In this document: piece by piece, positions 23,292 through 33,654 of the stretch
Layout of the letters: each line of letters opens with the position of its first letter
Numbering within the stretch: the stretch's first letter is position 1
Source of the DNA: an uncultured Bacteroidales bacterium
GTDB lineage: Bacteria; Bacteroidota; Bacteroidia; Bacteroidales; WCHB1-69
DNA length: 43,880 nt
Direction: 5' to 3'
Assembly: GCA_905233745.1 (NCBI GenBank)
Contig: CAJODA010000010.1
Coordinates: 1-43,880 of the forward strand
Program-made: the position numbers and the translations under genes
Notes under the pieces: model-generated
The model's input: the letters and a program-made list of their open reading frames with translations, nothing else
Databases searched by the model: none
What the model was told of the DNA's origin: nothing

Positions 23292-24488
23292 TTACAATGT
23301 GAATTTAAGACCGATGTAGTGGTTGCCTTTCCATTGATTGGTGAAACGGTAAGCATAGTCGATATAGATTCTGCTTCCGGTGTTGCCTTTCTTCAAAGGA
23401 ATAACGCAAGTGGCGCCAAGGGACGGGCCGGCAAAGAAAGAGTCACTGTTGAACAGGATAGCGGTCAGCTTTTGCTGTTCGTTACCCAGGGCATCATATT
23501 CTGTCTCTTTCTGACCGGTAACATTCTCCAAAGCATAACCGGCGCGAACCATGAAGTAGTTCATGAAACCGTACTCCAAACCCAGGGCGAAGATATCGCG
23601 GCTGTAGGAGTTAGCGGTGAATGAACCGGCCAGTGTGATTCTGTGCTTGGCATCGTCACGAGTCAAACCCTCGGCTTCAAGGTCCTCTTTAGACATGGAG
23701 GCATATTCGCCGCCGAAGAACAAGAAGTCGTATGACACGCCAATGGCAAGGAGAGCAGGCATTTCGTACTCAGCAGAGCGGACAGCAAGCGTCTGATCCA
23801 CTGAAGTACCGGCAATACGACCCAAGAAGGTCATACCGTCACCTTTGTAACTCATCGGAAGACCGATGTTCTTCAATGTCACACCAATCTTGAAGTTCTC
23901 GAACTTGCCGGCCGTGTATTGGACACCAGCGTCGAGGGCGAAACCTGTTGCGTGCAAGTCAGAAATACTCTCATTGATAACCTTAATGCTAATACCACCC
24001 TTGATGAAATTGTTGAAGGACTTTGCATAATGCAGTCCGATATACATCAAGTTAGGGCTGAAGGTACCAAGTCCGCCTTCCGGTTGTGCCACTGATGTAA
24101 TCTCAATATTGCCGAAGCCCATAGAGTAGAAAGACACGCCGAGCACACCAAAATCCTTGCCCTTGCGTCCCAGATGTTGGGCAAAACCAATTGAATTGAT
24201 GTTGACACCGGCCTGGGAGCCGACAAGATACTGGGTGCGGTTGAAACTGATTTCGGTTTTCTTGACGTAAGTCAAACCGGCAACATTGGAATACATTGAC
24301 TCAAGGCCACGGATCTCGGCAATGCCAGCATTGGCCATACCGTTGGATCTAGCCCAAGGGTCAATCAGCAAATGGGATGCACCAGATTGACCGGAACGGT
24401 CTCTATTACCTGCCCACACATTGGTAGTGCCAATGGTCAGCAGGGCAAGCACTGTGCAAATTATTAACGATTTAAATATATTTTTCAT
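23292..24488 (-). CDS. PorV/PorQ-family outer-membrane barrel protein
   Basis: A 398-residue protein with a signal peptide (about 1-26, ending NVWA) and a barrel of the PorV/PorQ family, whose founding members shuttle or attach T9SS cargo at the cell surface. Seen: GASHLLIDPWARSNGMANAG and IRGLESMYSNVAGLTYVKKTEI, the characteristic N-terminal region, repeated amphipathic strands, and a terminal YIGLKFTL ending in an aromatic/hydrophobic pattern. It is the third gene of a minus-strand trio with the putative T9SS cargo and the TonB-type receptor. It may be a dedicated partner of that cargo rather than the general PorV (inference). Confidence 0.85.
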   Translation of the reverse strand: MKNIFKSLIICTVLALLTIGTTNVWAGNRDRSGQSGASHLLIDPWARSNGMANAGIAEIRGLESMYSNVAGLTYVKKTEISFNRTQYLVGSQAGVNINSIGFAQHLGRKGKDFGVLGVSFYSMGFGNIEITSVAQPEGGLGTFSPNLMYIGLHYAKSFNNFIKGGISIKVINESISDLHATGFALDAGVQYTAGKFENFKIGVTLKNIGLPMSYKGDGMTFLGRIAGTSVDQTLAVRSAEYEMPALLAIGVSYDFLFFGGEYASMSKEDLEAEGLTRDDAKHRITLAGSFTANSYSRDIFALGLEYGFMNYFMVRAGYALENVTGQKETEYDALGNEQQKLTAILFNSDSFFAGPSLGATCVIPLKKGNTGSRIYIDYAYRFTNQWKGNHYIGLKFTL

Positions 24489-24518
24489 ATTATCTCTAAT
24501 TTTACGTGATTAATAATT

Positions 24519-27500
24519 TTAGAAACCATTCAAGTCGGTAGGACGCATAGCACAGAAGAATTTGAGTGTACGCTCACCAATTCCCGGAGCTTTCACATGG
24601 ATAATGTAAACGCCGCCGGCAACAGGAATGTTAGCGTGGTTCTTCAAATCCCATTGTACATAAGAAATACCTGCATCACCCTTTGTAAGGGTTCTAATTA
24701 GAGTACCGTTGACGGTGTAAATAGAGATTGTACAATTAGCGGGCAGATTCACGATGCGAACGTAATTCTGCAGAGCGTTATGCTCGTACTGGGAGAAGCC
24801 GTAGTACGGGTTAGGAACAATATTAATCTCGTCCAACAGAGTCTGCATGGTCTCTTCAGACTTGGTGACATCGGTAGGAACAAGGTTCTTTGTCGTGAAC
24901 TGGTACATAGGATATCCTTCGTTCTCTGATGCATTCGGAGCAGTTGCGGGATCATCATACCAACGGGAGGAATATCTGTAATACGGACGGGAGACGCGAA
25001 TCTTGACAGTTGCATCGCAGGACAACCAGTTATCCTCCTGCATAGGAGCAGCCATTGCAATGCTGGTCCACATCACGTTGTTGAAGAGTTGCATCTTATA
25101 CTGCTTACGGGTATCGCTTTTCAAGTTGGAGATAGAATTAACCTGGTCGAATTTAGCTCTCAGCCATCTACCTTCATCATAAGCACCGCAGTCATAGAAA
25201 TCATATACATTATAGTCATTACCAACAAACGTGCCACCGTGCCATGTGCCGTTGGCATTGGTTCTTTGGCCATCATCATTGTATGAACGCTTGAAGGTAC
25301 GGACGCTATTGGCGTAAGTGTAATAGGTACTGGCCGTATTGCCGGAACTGCCAACGATATAGACATAGTGGCGTCCACCATTCAGAGGCTCACCGTATGC
25401 AATACCGTAACGGTCACGGAGCTGGTTGTAACCAGTAATGCTGAGTGAGATGAGTTCTCCGTCGTCATCCAGCAAATATCCACCATTCTGGCGATCTTTA
25501 GCATAAGTATAAACTGACGTCGGGTTGAAAATCATATCGTTACCGTTGTTCAGGGTATCAGCGGAGTTTTCAGCAAACATGATATTCAAACGCTCACCAG
25601 TTTCCACGTTGATTGCATAACCAGGGAACCAACCCATACCAGTGGTACCGCTTCCATCAGGCTTGCCCTCTTTGTCAACTGAAGGACAAGTCTTGGGTTC
25701 ATGGCGGACATTCTGATAGGTCATGCCGTTGAACTCTTGGGTAACTTTATAACCATCTTGAGCGGAAGCGGAACCGGACTCAAGTACAATACAACGCGTC
25801 CACTTGCTCTTGTCAGATGTGTAAACAATATCTACGGAATAGAGGTTGGTCATAGTCTGGTTATAGCCCGGACATACATACTGTGAACTCAAATCCGTAA
25901 ATTTGAAGTAGGAGTATTGAGGACTCGGCTCACTTGCTCCCGGAATTTCATCGGGCACCAAGTACTTGGCTTGTGGACCGCCATCATACGGGGAAGAGAG
26001 CACGTATGGAGACCAAGTACCGCCAATAATATCCTCGAATTGTTGGTTAGGATCTTTGAATGCACGGGCACTCTCCTTTTGCTCCACTCCGTTGACCACT
26101 TGGCCGGAAGGCAATTGGATGATACAGCACATGTCTTCGGTACGCCATACACTATAGTCAGCCTCAGCACCGGTCTGACCACCGCCGTCATCCCATCTAC
26201 CTGAAGCCTGCTGGCCGGAGTGAATCCAGTTAGCAGGATAGTCACCTTCCATGTCAGGCACACCTGTCAACCACTGGAAATCTCCATCAAATTTGATTTC
26301 TGAACCGAGGTAGTCAACTTGGCCATACCACATTTTGTTCACATAATTGTGACCACCCAATGAAGAGACCAAATAATCGTCAACATTGCTCTGGTAGAAT
26401 TTGAAGTCGTGATTCTTGATAGAAACAGAAATACCCAGTTCAACGAATAATTCCTCATTCGTCTTGGAAATAGGCATACTGGTCGTATATTCACGATCAA
26501 GATTCAACTCTGCAAGTTCTTCGTCCGATACTTCATCAGAAATAATCAGCTTCCACTCAGTGCTGTCATTAACATCATCGCTTACCGAGTTGGGGATAAA
26601 CTTAATGATATAGTCATAAGGTTTCACCTGCAGCGGGTCAACCACCTTAATGCTCAAAGGTCCGTAATTATTCTTGTATTGGACATTGTTGAAGACATTA
26701 TTTTCAAGGATGGCATCGCGTGACTCGTCTGTGAGTTCCAGATAGTAACCACCGTTACCGTGGCCTTCAAGACGGGTAATCATCGGCTGATCGCCATAAA
26801 CGCTGTTCACGAGGCTTTCCACGTTCTTGTGCGGAATACCGGTGTACACTTTAATGTTGCGGCGGCCTGCAAGATAGGGGAGCTTCTGACCATCAAGATA
26901 ATTGGCATCCATCTTGAACTCCTTGTATTGGTTGAATCCGTATGCAATAACGAGGAAGTAGTACTCTTTATGGTTCACAAGTTGTTTGTTGGAACCTGTA
27001 GCGAATTTGTCTTCCGTAACTCTCAGAGAGTGGAAGATACCTTTATCACTACCGTTAACCATTTCAGTGGCGACAGAAGTTCCCACGGCATCATTGTAGA
27101 TCCAGTTGACAATTTGTCCTGTGCCGTTCTCAACGTCGCACTGGGCAATCAAAATAGCCTTGCTGAGGTCACCGATATCGGTGGCACTCACAGAAGAATT
27201 GGCAAGTTGGTAAATCTGATAACCTTCAAACTTGTATTGTCTATCCTCAACTGACAAGGTGTCTTCTCTAACGGAAGGAACTTGACGGACAATTGTATCC
27301 GGGGTTTGATCCTCATGATAGGTGAAAATTGTGTCATTCACATATTCAACAGTTTGGAGAGTCTTGGTGATTTGAGGATCAAGCTCAACATAAGTCTCAT
27401 GGTAGTTATTGCTGTTGGGGTCATCGTTGGAGAAGAAGAGAACAAGTTCGTTTTCAAGTTCACGAATGGTAACATCGGGAGCATCGGGACCGTCGAGGGT

Positions 27501-29258
27501 CTTGAAACAGTTCTCGAAAAGAGCCTGGCATCTGTCGTCGGCAATCTTAAGCAGGTCCACAGAAGCCAAAGCGCCACCTTGAGAAGCACGTGCCCATGGA
27601 ATACCAACCGTAATGTAGTTGACAGAACCCGGTTTCAACGTGAAAGGTCCAGCAGACTGCATAAAACGACGGTCATAAGGAGCGTTGCCTTCATTGGCCT
27701 CAGTCCAGCCACCATCTTTTGAATATTGCGGGTCTTTACCTTTCGTACCCCAATTACAGAGGTCGGTAGTACCTGGGAACATGAAGTCGCATTCCTCACC
27801 ACCGGTGTGTAATGCGTTTCCACCATACTGCATCTTGGTGTTGTCTTTCCAAATACCTTGAAGCATGTTGTAATATTGGATAGCCACTTTCGGGTCGCCA
27901 TTGTAGTCATCATTGTTATTATGATAAACGAAACGACGCATACCGAAACGTTCATTATCCACAATGCTATCACCGAAGTTCACACCATTAATGGCCATCT
28001 GATCCAATTCATACTCACTTTCAAGGAATCTTTGGCAATAACCCGGGAAAGAAGCGCTGTCGGCACGGAATTTCGGGTTGTCACGGTTATCGGCATCCAT
28101 ATAGGGTCCTTGGAAAAAGTCCACACCTACCGCAGGCGGTTGGTCACCGTATGCCCAGGATTGACCTGTACCGTCAACGTTGGTACCGTTATAGCAATAA
28201 CCCAAGCCACGACCCACATCGCAACCTACATAGTCATCTTGTGCGTAACCCAAATCCGGGTCAACCCACTGAGAGAAGTAGGTGTTCGTCAATGTATAGG
28301 TGGAACGGTTGATGATCTCATAGGAGTAGAACGTCATGTTGTTGAGTTCATCATTGGTAGAGAAACCAAAACACTGTCCACGGATTTCAAGACCGATAGG
28401 CATACCTTGGGATTCAGTGTGGGCACCAGCATTATCATTGAAAATCCAGAAAAGGGTTGCATCACCTTTCAAGACATGGTCTGCATAAATCATACCGTTG
28501 GAACGCTTGTAGTCATACTGGAATTCACCGGAGCCGGAGCCACCGTAGTTCTGGCGTTCTGTCCACAAATCTTCGGGAGTTCTGGGAAGCTGGTGGGCAG
28601 CTGCACGAGCAATATTATCTTCTGTCCAAGGACAGAGTTCGTTGGTGATATCATAGTAAGGGTAGTCACCGTTTTCGGGATCGTAAACCTCATTACCGTT
28701 CACATCCTTAAAAGGAGCCAGGTAATAGGAATAACCCTCTTCGCCATGGGCAGGCCAGTTGGCGATAGAAGAAGGCATCACATAGCCACTGGTATTGTAG
28801 CTGGAGATGTGCTGGTCAACTTCTGCACGGGTGATTTTGAAGTGCTTGTCATATTTGATACACATAGACTGTGTGGTACTGGCACCTGTGAATTTCAACG
28901 GGCCGGTCCAGTAGTCATTACCAACCTGTCTGAATCGGACAGCAGCCAGCTTCAACTGACCGTTGGCGTCACGACCACCAATCCACAGAGCAGCACAGAA
29001 CATGGAAGTCTTTCCAGATCCTGCAGGAACTTCATATTCGGCGAGTTCCTTGAACCACATCGTACCACCGGTTTCAATATATGCACGCACATTGTTCACC
29101 GTAAGCTCATTGGAGCTACTTGCCGGAAGACAAGTTGCAGACTCCGCCTTCGGTGAGGAAGCTTTTCTTTCTCCTTTCAATCTTTCGGCATGCAGGGAAC
29201 TGAAAGCCATGCACACCATGAGGAGTGTCAAACATAAAATTTTACTAGTGTTTTTCAT
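24519..29258 (-). CDS. Giant secreted protein with T9SS-type sorting domain
   Basis: A 1579-residue protein with a signal peptide (1-24, ending SLHA) and a C-terminal beta-sandwich of the T9SS sorting type (about 1485-1579): INIVPNPYYGFSQYEHN, VRIVNLPANCTISIYTVNG, SYVQWDLKNHANIPVAGGVY and a final TLKFFCAMRPTDLNGF. The body is rich in Tyr, Asp, Asn and Gly, with segments like GLGYCYNGTNVDGTGQSW and PPAVGVDFFQGPYMD that I associate with a widespread but uncharacterised Bacteroidota surface family. No catalytic motif recognised. It would be secreted through the T9SS and attached to the cell surface. It lies between the TonB-type receptor and the PorV-like gene, with gaps of 25 and 30 nt, consistent with one operon. 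Confidence 0.82.
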   Translation of the reverse strand: MKNTSKILCLTLLMVCMAFSSLHAERLKGERKASSPKAESATCLPASSSNELTVNNVRAYIETGGTMWFKELAEYEVPAGSGKTSMFCAALWIGGRDANGQLKLAAVRFRQVGNDYWTGPLKFTGASTTQSMCIKYDKHFKITRAEVDQHISSYNTSGYVMPSSIANWPAHGEEGYSYYLAPFKDVNGNEVYDPENGDYPYYDITNELCPWTEDNIARAAAHQLPRTPEDLWTERQNYGGSGSGEFQYDYKRSNGMIYADHVLKGDATLFWIFNDNAGAHTESQGMPIGLEIRGQCFGFSTNDELNNMTFYSYEIINRSTYTLTNTYFSQWVDPDLGYAQDDYVGCDVGRGLGYCYNGTNVDGTGQSWAYGDQPPAVGVDFFQGPYMDADNRDNPKFRADSASFPGYCQRFLESEYELDQMAINGVNFGDSIVDNERFGMRRFVYHNNNDDYNGDPKVAIQYYNMLQGIWKDNTKMQYGGNALHTGGEECDFMFPGTTDLCNWGTKGKDPQYSKDGGWTEANEGNAPYDRRFMQSAGPFTLKPGSVNYITVGIPWARASQGGALASVDLLKIADDRCQALFENCFKTLDGPDAPDVTIRELENELVLFFSNDDPNSNNYHETYVELDPQITKTLQTVEYVNDTIFTYHEDQTPDTIVRQVPSVREDTLSVEDRQYKFEGYQIYQLANSSVSATDIGDLSKAILIAQCDVENGTGQIVNWIYNDAVGTSVATEMVNGSDKGIFHSLRVTEDKFATGSNKQLVNHKEYYFLVIAYGFNQYKEFKMDANYLDGQKLPYLAGRRNIKVYTGIPHKNVESLVNSVYGDQPMITRLEGHGNGGYYLELTDESRDAILENNVFNNVQYKNNYGPLSIKVVDPLQVKPYDYIIKFIPNSVSDDVNDSTEWKLIISDEVSDEELAELNLDREYTTSMPISKTNEELFVELGISVSIKNHDFKFYQSNVDDYLVSSLGGHNYVNKMWYGQVDYLGSEIKFDGDFQWLTGVPDMEGDYPANWIHSGQQASGRWDDGGGQTGAEADYSVWRTEDMCCIIQLPSGQVVNGVEQKESARAFKDPNQQFEDIIGGTWSPYVLSSPYDGGPQAKYLVPDEIPGASEPSPQYSYFKFTDLSSQYVCPGYNQTMTNLYSVDIVYTSDKSKWTRCIVLESGSASAQDGYKVTQEFNGMTYQNVRHEPKTCPSVDKEGKPDGSGTTGMGWFPGYAINVETGERLNIMFAENSADTLNNGNDMIFNPTSVYTYAKDRQNGGYLLDDDGELISLSITGYNQLRDRYGIAYGEPLNGGRHYVYIVGSSGNTASTYYTYANSVRTFKRSYNDDGQRTNANGTWHGGTFVGNDYNVYDFYDCGAYDEGRWLRAKFDQVNSISNLKSDTRKQYKMQLFNNVMWTSIAMAAPMQEDNWLSCDATVKIRVSRPYYRYSSRWYDDPATAPNASENEGYPMYQFTTKNLVPTDVTKSEETMQTLLDEINIVPNPYYGFSQYEHNALQNYVRIVNLPANCTISIYTVNGTLIRTLTKGDAGISYVQWDLKNHANIPVAGGVYIIHVKAPGIGERTLKFFCAMRPTDLNGF

Positions 29259-29283
29259 ATATTCTTTTTTTTATTTCTAACTA

Positions 29284-32200
29284 TTAAAAACCGAACTGAA
29301 TACCTAAACTAGCCCGGATAGGACGGGTGTAGTTGTAAGGATCCTGTACTCTCATCTGATAATAGTCGATGAAAGAAGGCACATAAATCTGAGAGTTGAT
29401 AGCCTGTTGATATTCGGCAGCGGAGAGGTAACCATCATCATCCGCATTGCCAGTGTAGCTATATACGGAGATTATATTCTTGAAATTGAAAAGGTTCTGA
29501 ATGTCAATATAAACGGTCAAGTAACCCGGTTTTGCAGATTTTGCATTGCCGTCCTTGTCCTTGGCATTCTTGTTGAGGTTGAAGACGAAGGTCTTGTCGA
29601 TACGGAAGTCACACTGGAACTGCCATGGCATGTTAGAGCCATAGAGGGAACCGGTGATTCTGGAAGTCGTACCGGCGACAATGGTAGAGTTCGGTGTGCT
29701 GGAACGGGTGTAAGGTAAACCGGATGCGGCGGAGAACAACAGTGAGAATCCTGTGTTGGCCAGCCATTGGATGGTCTTGGTTGTCGGTTTGCCTTCCACC
29801 ATAACGGTCTTCTCGGAAACGGGTCCTTCATAGTCAACACCGTTTTCGAAGCGATAGTCAAGATTGATACCGATTCTGTGTCTTTGGTCGAATGCCAAGT
29901 TAGAGAGGGTTCTCAAGTTAGGCATGTTGGCAGCCAAAATAGACAATTGGGAGGTTGCACTTGATCCAGTACCCTTAGCATATTGCAACGTGTAGTTAGC
30001 TGAAAGGGTCAAGTTGTGCGTACGGTTCATCTTATAAGCGAAAGTGAAGCCTTGCACGGTACCGAAGTCTATGTTCTGGTAAGAATAATAGGTGTTCGGA
30101 TAGGAACCGGAGAAACGGTAAGCCTGAATCTGGTTACGCTTCTCAGAATAGTAAGCACTGATACTGATGGATGACTTGTTACCAATCTTCTGACGGAAAC
30201 CAATTTCATAATCAATACTCTTCTGCGGTTTCATATTCGGGTTGCTGATAATATCACTAGCGGAGTTTCTCTGGGAAATGAACAGGTAGTCAACGGGAGA
30301 AATCTGCAGGTTGGTAGGACGGGACGTGATGATATTATAGTGAGCATAGAACAAGGAGTTGTCAGAAACAGGGAAAGAGAAGGAAATACGGGGCATCACG
30401 GACCATTGTGCTTCATAATCTGTGAAAGCGCCAGACTCTACCTTGGTAATACCGCTGAGTAAATTGTTGTTTTCATCATACAAGGGGTTCTTGAGAATCG
30501 GGCCGTTCACGTTCAGTGAGAGGGCAGTTTCAGGGTCACTGACCTCCTCACCGGAGGCATTATACCAAACGTCACCACTACGATAACCTACAATGGACTG
30601 GGTGTTGAACTCAGTTCCGGCAATGTCAGCCTCACTCAGGTAAGTATCGTTACCGGCATAATAGACAACCCAATCATTCTGGGCATTACCTGTGAACACG
30701 TCGGAGATAGAAGCATTTGCATAAGCAGGGGTCTTTCTCAAAATCTCCATGATGTTGCTTACTGTATAAGCTTCGCGGAACAGATAGGGGTCTTTCAACA
30801 CTTCCTGGTTGGCGTCGAAGCGGTCAACACGCACACCCACGTTGAACAACAAGGAGTTTATGGAGAACTTGTCTTGCAGATAGAAAGCCATATAGATGGG
30901 TTCGTAAGCACCAATGGAATAGGTACGCTTACCGCTGCTGTTCGTATTGTTGAAGAAGTCGGAAATAGTGGTTTTCTTGTTGTTGATTCTTCCGGCATAG
31001 TCATAACCATAATAGCTAACCATGGGGCTTGCACCGGAACTGGTTCCAAGAAGCAGCTCTTCAGCATCGAACATAGTCACATCGAATGCGGAAGGATCGA
31101 GATTGTCGATGTCAATCCAGTCACTACCATTGGGGTCAAGTCCCAAAGATTTACGAAGATTTCTGTCAAAAGTGGTCTGGTCTTCAAGTTTAATCAACTG
31201 ATTATAGTCCACAAAGAAGTAATCGCCGTTTGATGTGATGATGGGGTTACTCTTATCCAACTCCAGAATATGGGAGTTAGCCTCGTTACGCATCAAGGTC
31301 CAAAGGGAAGTGGCTCCGATACCGTAACCTCTGTAGGTCAGTTTTTCGAAGTCGAAGCCGAACTTCAACTCGTGATTCTTCAGGTTCATAGAGACGCTGG
31401 CCTTCACGCCAAACTGTTCTGTTCTGGATTTGTTGTAGCCACTCATCACCGTACCGGGAGAATAGTACATACCATAAATCATGGAAGGTTGGTCACCGTT
31501 ACGAAGGGCACCAAACGTTTGATAGACATCCAAGTTAATCGGGAAGCCCGGATAGGTATAGTTGTAAAGGTCCTCGATCGGGTATTGCTCACAGAAGTTG
31601 AGCGTATATTGGGACAACACCGGGTTGACATTGAAGTTGGGGTTGACTTGGAAAGTCACGATGGAGTCATAAAGGCCTTCGAACTCGTAAGCGCCGAAGA
31701 TATGGCGTTCATCGGTATCATTCACCATCACGACCAACTCATCTTTCAATTCGGAATAACCTCTAGCCTTGGTTGTTTTGAACTGGCCCACATAGCCGTA
31801 TTCGAACAGTCTGTCCTTGTGGCGGGCCGCAAAGCTCTCAGAATTGAAGAGTGTATAGTTCACATTAACATCGTACATCACGTTCTTGAGCACGCCCGTA
31901 CCCGTGGTGTCGGTATAGACACGGTGATTCAAACGGGCATTCATACGAAGCGTGGAGTTGATGGTAGTGGGGTTATTATCGTTATTGAACAACGCGATTC
32001 TCGGATCCCAGGATTGTCCTTTGATGTACTGATAGGAACCACCGACGGAGAGACGCATATTGTGTTTCTTACCCAAGGTGAAGTCAAACTTCAGCTGTCC
32101 GAGATAATCCCATGTGCCAGCGTTCTTTTTAACACGCTCTTTGTGGAAAGACTCGCTGGTCAGGTAGCTGGCTTCTTGATAGTTTGTACCGAAAGCCTCG

Positions 32201-33126
32201 TTGGTATAACGGATGGGGTTGGCGATGATAGCTTCTCTGACATCATCATTAGCCTCCCAGTAACCGCCGCGCAGCGGACTGGCGTCGTGGTCGTAGGAAA
32301 CCTCACCGCTGAACATGAAGCCGATGCGGGTCGGGTCGCTTTTCTTTTTACCTTTCAACAGCGGACCGGAAATGGAAACGGCGCCCAAGAAGTTGTTATA
32401 ACCGTCGATGGAACCTCTCAACTCAACAGAGCCGTGGAAGTCCTTCGGTGCAGATTTGGTCGTAATGACGGTGAAGGAGGTACCATCACCATATTCGGCG
32501 GGGATACCGCCCTGAATCAACTGGGCCTCCTCGATGGACTGCATGGAGATACCACCGTTACCACGTACACGCACACCATCGATGATGGTTTGCTGTCCGT
32601 CGGAACGGTTACCACGCACAGAGGTCATGGCGCCGTCCACACTGGAGACGCCTTCCAAGTTTGCCAAAGCACTCGTCACAGAACGACCAGGGGTGGTTCT
32701 CACATTATCACCGCTGATACGGCTGGTGGAACTCGTGTTATCCGGGTCGAATACCGGGGGTTCGTACTTAATCACAACTTCCTCAAGGTCGCTGGAGCAG
32801 TCAATTGCGAAATCAATGAAGAGCACCTGACTGGAGCCCACCTTGATGTCCGTCTTTTTCAGCGATTTCTTACAAGTCATCTGAGCATCTGCCTCAAGAT
32901 CGTAAGTTCCAAGTTCGACAGCGAACATGGAATACTCACCCTTATCATCAGCCATAGCCATATTTACAACTTTGTCAGCAACCTTAAGGTAAATTCTCGT
33001 GTATCCCAAAGGTTCTCCCGTTTGGTCAACAACCTTACCTTTAATGGTACTGGTCTGTGCAAAAGCCATGCTTGTGAAAAGGATGATCACTCCTAGTACT
33101 GAGAGTAATTTTTTAATCATAGCCAT
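29284..33126 (-). CDS. TonB-dependent receptor-like protein with carboxypeptidase-like N-domain
   Basis: A 1280-residue outer-membrane protein. Signal peptide 1-23 (ends SMAFA), then a carboxypeptidase-regulatory-like beta domain (about 25-110: IKGKVVDQTGEPLGYTRIYL), a plug domain (about 140-260: TTPGRSVTSALANLEGVSS, VRGNRSDGQQTIIDGVRVRG, IQGGIPAEYGDGTSFTVITT) and a long 22-strand-type barrel ending RASLGIQFGF with a terminal Phe. A CDSS motif near 108-112 precedes the plug. Ligand unknown. No SusD partner is adjacent, so it is not a classical Sus-type glycan importer. Instead it is paired with a T9SS cargo and a PorV-like protein. The start could also be Met3. Confidence 0.88.
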   Translation of the reverse strand: MAMIKKLLSVLGVIILFTSMAFAQTSTIKGKVVDQTGEPLGYTRIYLKVADKVVNMAMADDKGEYSMFAVELGTYDLEADAQMTCKKSLKKTDIKVGSSQVLFIDFAIDCSSDLEEVVIKYEPPVFDPDNTSSTSRISGDNVRTTPGRSVTSALANLEGVSSVDGAMTSVRGNRSDGQQTIIDGVRVRGNGGISMQSIEEAQLIQGGIPAEYGDGTSFTVITTKSAPKDFHGSVELRGSIDGYNNFLGAVSISGPLLKGKKKSDPTRIGFMFSGEVSYDHDASPLRGGYWEANDDVREAIIANPIRYTNEAFGTNYQEASYLTSESFHKERVKKNAGTWDYLGQLKFDFTLGKKHNMRLSVGGSYQYIKGQSWDPRIALFNNDNNPTTINSTLRMNARLNHRVYTDTTGTGVLKNVMYDVNVNYTLFNSESFAARHKDRLFEYGYVGQFKTTKARGYSELKDELVVMVNDTDERHIFGAYEFEGLYDSIVTFQVNPNFNVNPVLSQYTLNFCEQYPIEDLYNYTYPGFPINLDVYQTFGALRNGDQPSMIYGMYYSPGTVMSGYNKSRTEQFGVKASVSMNLKNHELKFGFDFEKLTYRGYGIGATSLWTLMRNEANSHILELDKSNPIITSNGDYFFVDYNQLIKLEDQTTFDRNLRKSLGLDPNGSDWIDIDNLDPSAFDVTMFDAEELLLGTSSGASPMVSYYGYDYAGRINNKKTTISDFFNNTNSSGKRTYSIGAYEPIYMAFYLQDKFSINSLLFNVGVRVDRFDANQEVLKDPYLFREAYTVSNIMEILRKTPAYANASISDVFTGNAQNDWVVYYAGNDTYLSEADIAGTEFNTQSIVGYRSGDVWYNASGEEVSDPETALSLNVNGPILKNPLYDENNNLLSGITKVESGAFTDYEAQWSVMPRISFSFPVSDNSLFYAHYNIITSRPTNLQISPVDYLFISQRNSASDIISNPNMKPQKSIDYEIGFRQKIGNKSSISISAYYSEKRNQIQAYRFSGSYPNTYYSYQNIDFGTVQGFTFAYKMNRTHNLTLSANYTLQYAKGTGSSATSQLSILAANMPNLRTLSNLAFDQRHRIGINLDYRFENGVDYEGPVSEKTVMVEGKPTTKTIQWLANTGFSLLFSAASGLPYTRSSTPNSTIVAGTTSRITGSLYGSNMPWQFQCDFRIDKTFVFNLNKNAKDKDGNAKSAKPGYLTVYIDIQNLFNFKNIISVYSYTGNADDDGYLSAAEYQQAINSQIYVPSFIDYYQMRVQDPYNYTRPIRASLGIQFGF

Positions 33127-33247
33127 TAATTTATATTAAACTTAAAATTCATAATCCACTATAATTTGGGGCGGTAAAACTACAAAAAATTTTTCTTTCT
33201 GCCTATTATTTTTTTCTAGAAAATTCAAATAATTTTAAATCAAATAT

Positions 33248-33622
33248 TTAGAAATTTTTTTTAATAATTTCAGAATATATCACTCCTTTGAGCACTTCAT
33301 TTTCTTCAAATGTAAGCAATCCTTCTCCTTTTTCCTTATTCTCAAGTTGTTGCACTTGGGTTTCCGGCTGCTCCATCTCGGAATTCCACATCGTATCTTC
33401 ATCATCTGTTAAAGTCTCATACGTGAAGTATTCCTGCTGTTTTGGAACTTCTTCCGTAGAATTCTGCAAAAACGGTGAGGTTTCATCGTCCATTTTTTCC
33501 TCATACTCGGGCTCTGGAAGCGGAGAGGTAGCCAGGGTGCCGTCTTTCTTTTTCAACCATGAGGGGATGGTGAATAATGCCACTAACGCTATTGTGATTA
33601 AAAATTCAATCAAATTATCCAT
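33248..33622 (-). CDS. Small acidic single-pass membrane protein
   Basis: A 124-residue protein with one N-terminal membrane helix (LIEFLITIALVALFTIPSWL), then a strongly acidic, probably disordered middle (residues 35-100, rich in Glu, Gln and Thr). Its conserved-looking end, EVLKGVIYSEIIKKNF, resembles a short C-terminal motif I recall from many Bacteroidales hypothetical proteins. Function unknown. It lies 32 nt downstream of the YihY/BrkB gene in the same direction. Confidence 0.7.
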   Translation of the reverse strand: MDNLIEFLITIALVALFTIPSWLKKKDGTLATSPLPEPEYEEKMDDETSPFLQNSTEEVPKQQEYFTYETLTDDEDTMWNSEMEQPETQVQQLENKEKGEGLLTFEENEVLKGVIYSEIIKKNF

Positions 33623-33654
33623 ACTAATAAGCTATTAATATTGTTTAAAATATA

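Noticed and set aside
27858..29156. 432-codon open frame antisense to the giant T9SS cargo
   Set aside because: Shadow of the minus-strand gene; low-complexity Ile/Thr/Val pattern with no known domain.
31270..33096. 608-codon open frame antisense to the TonB-type receptor gene
   Set aside because: The minus-strand product has signal peptide, plug and barrel; the plus-strand translation shows none of these and no start signals.
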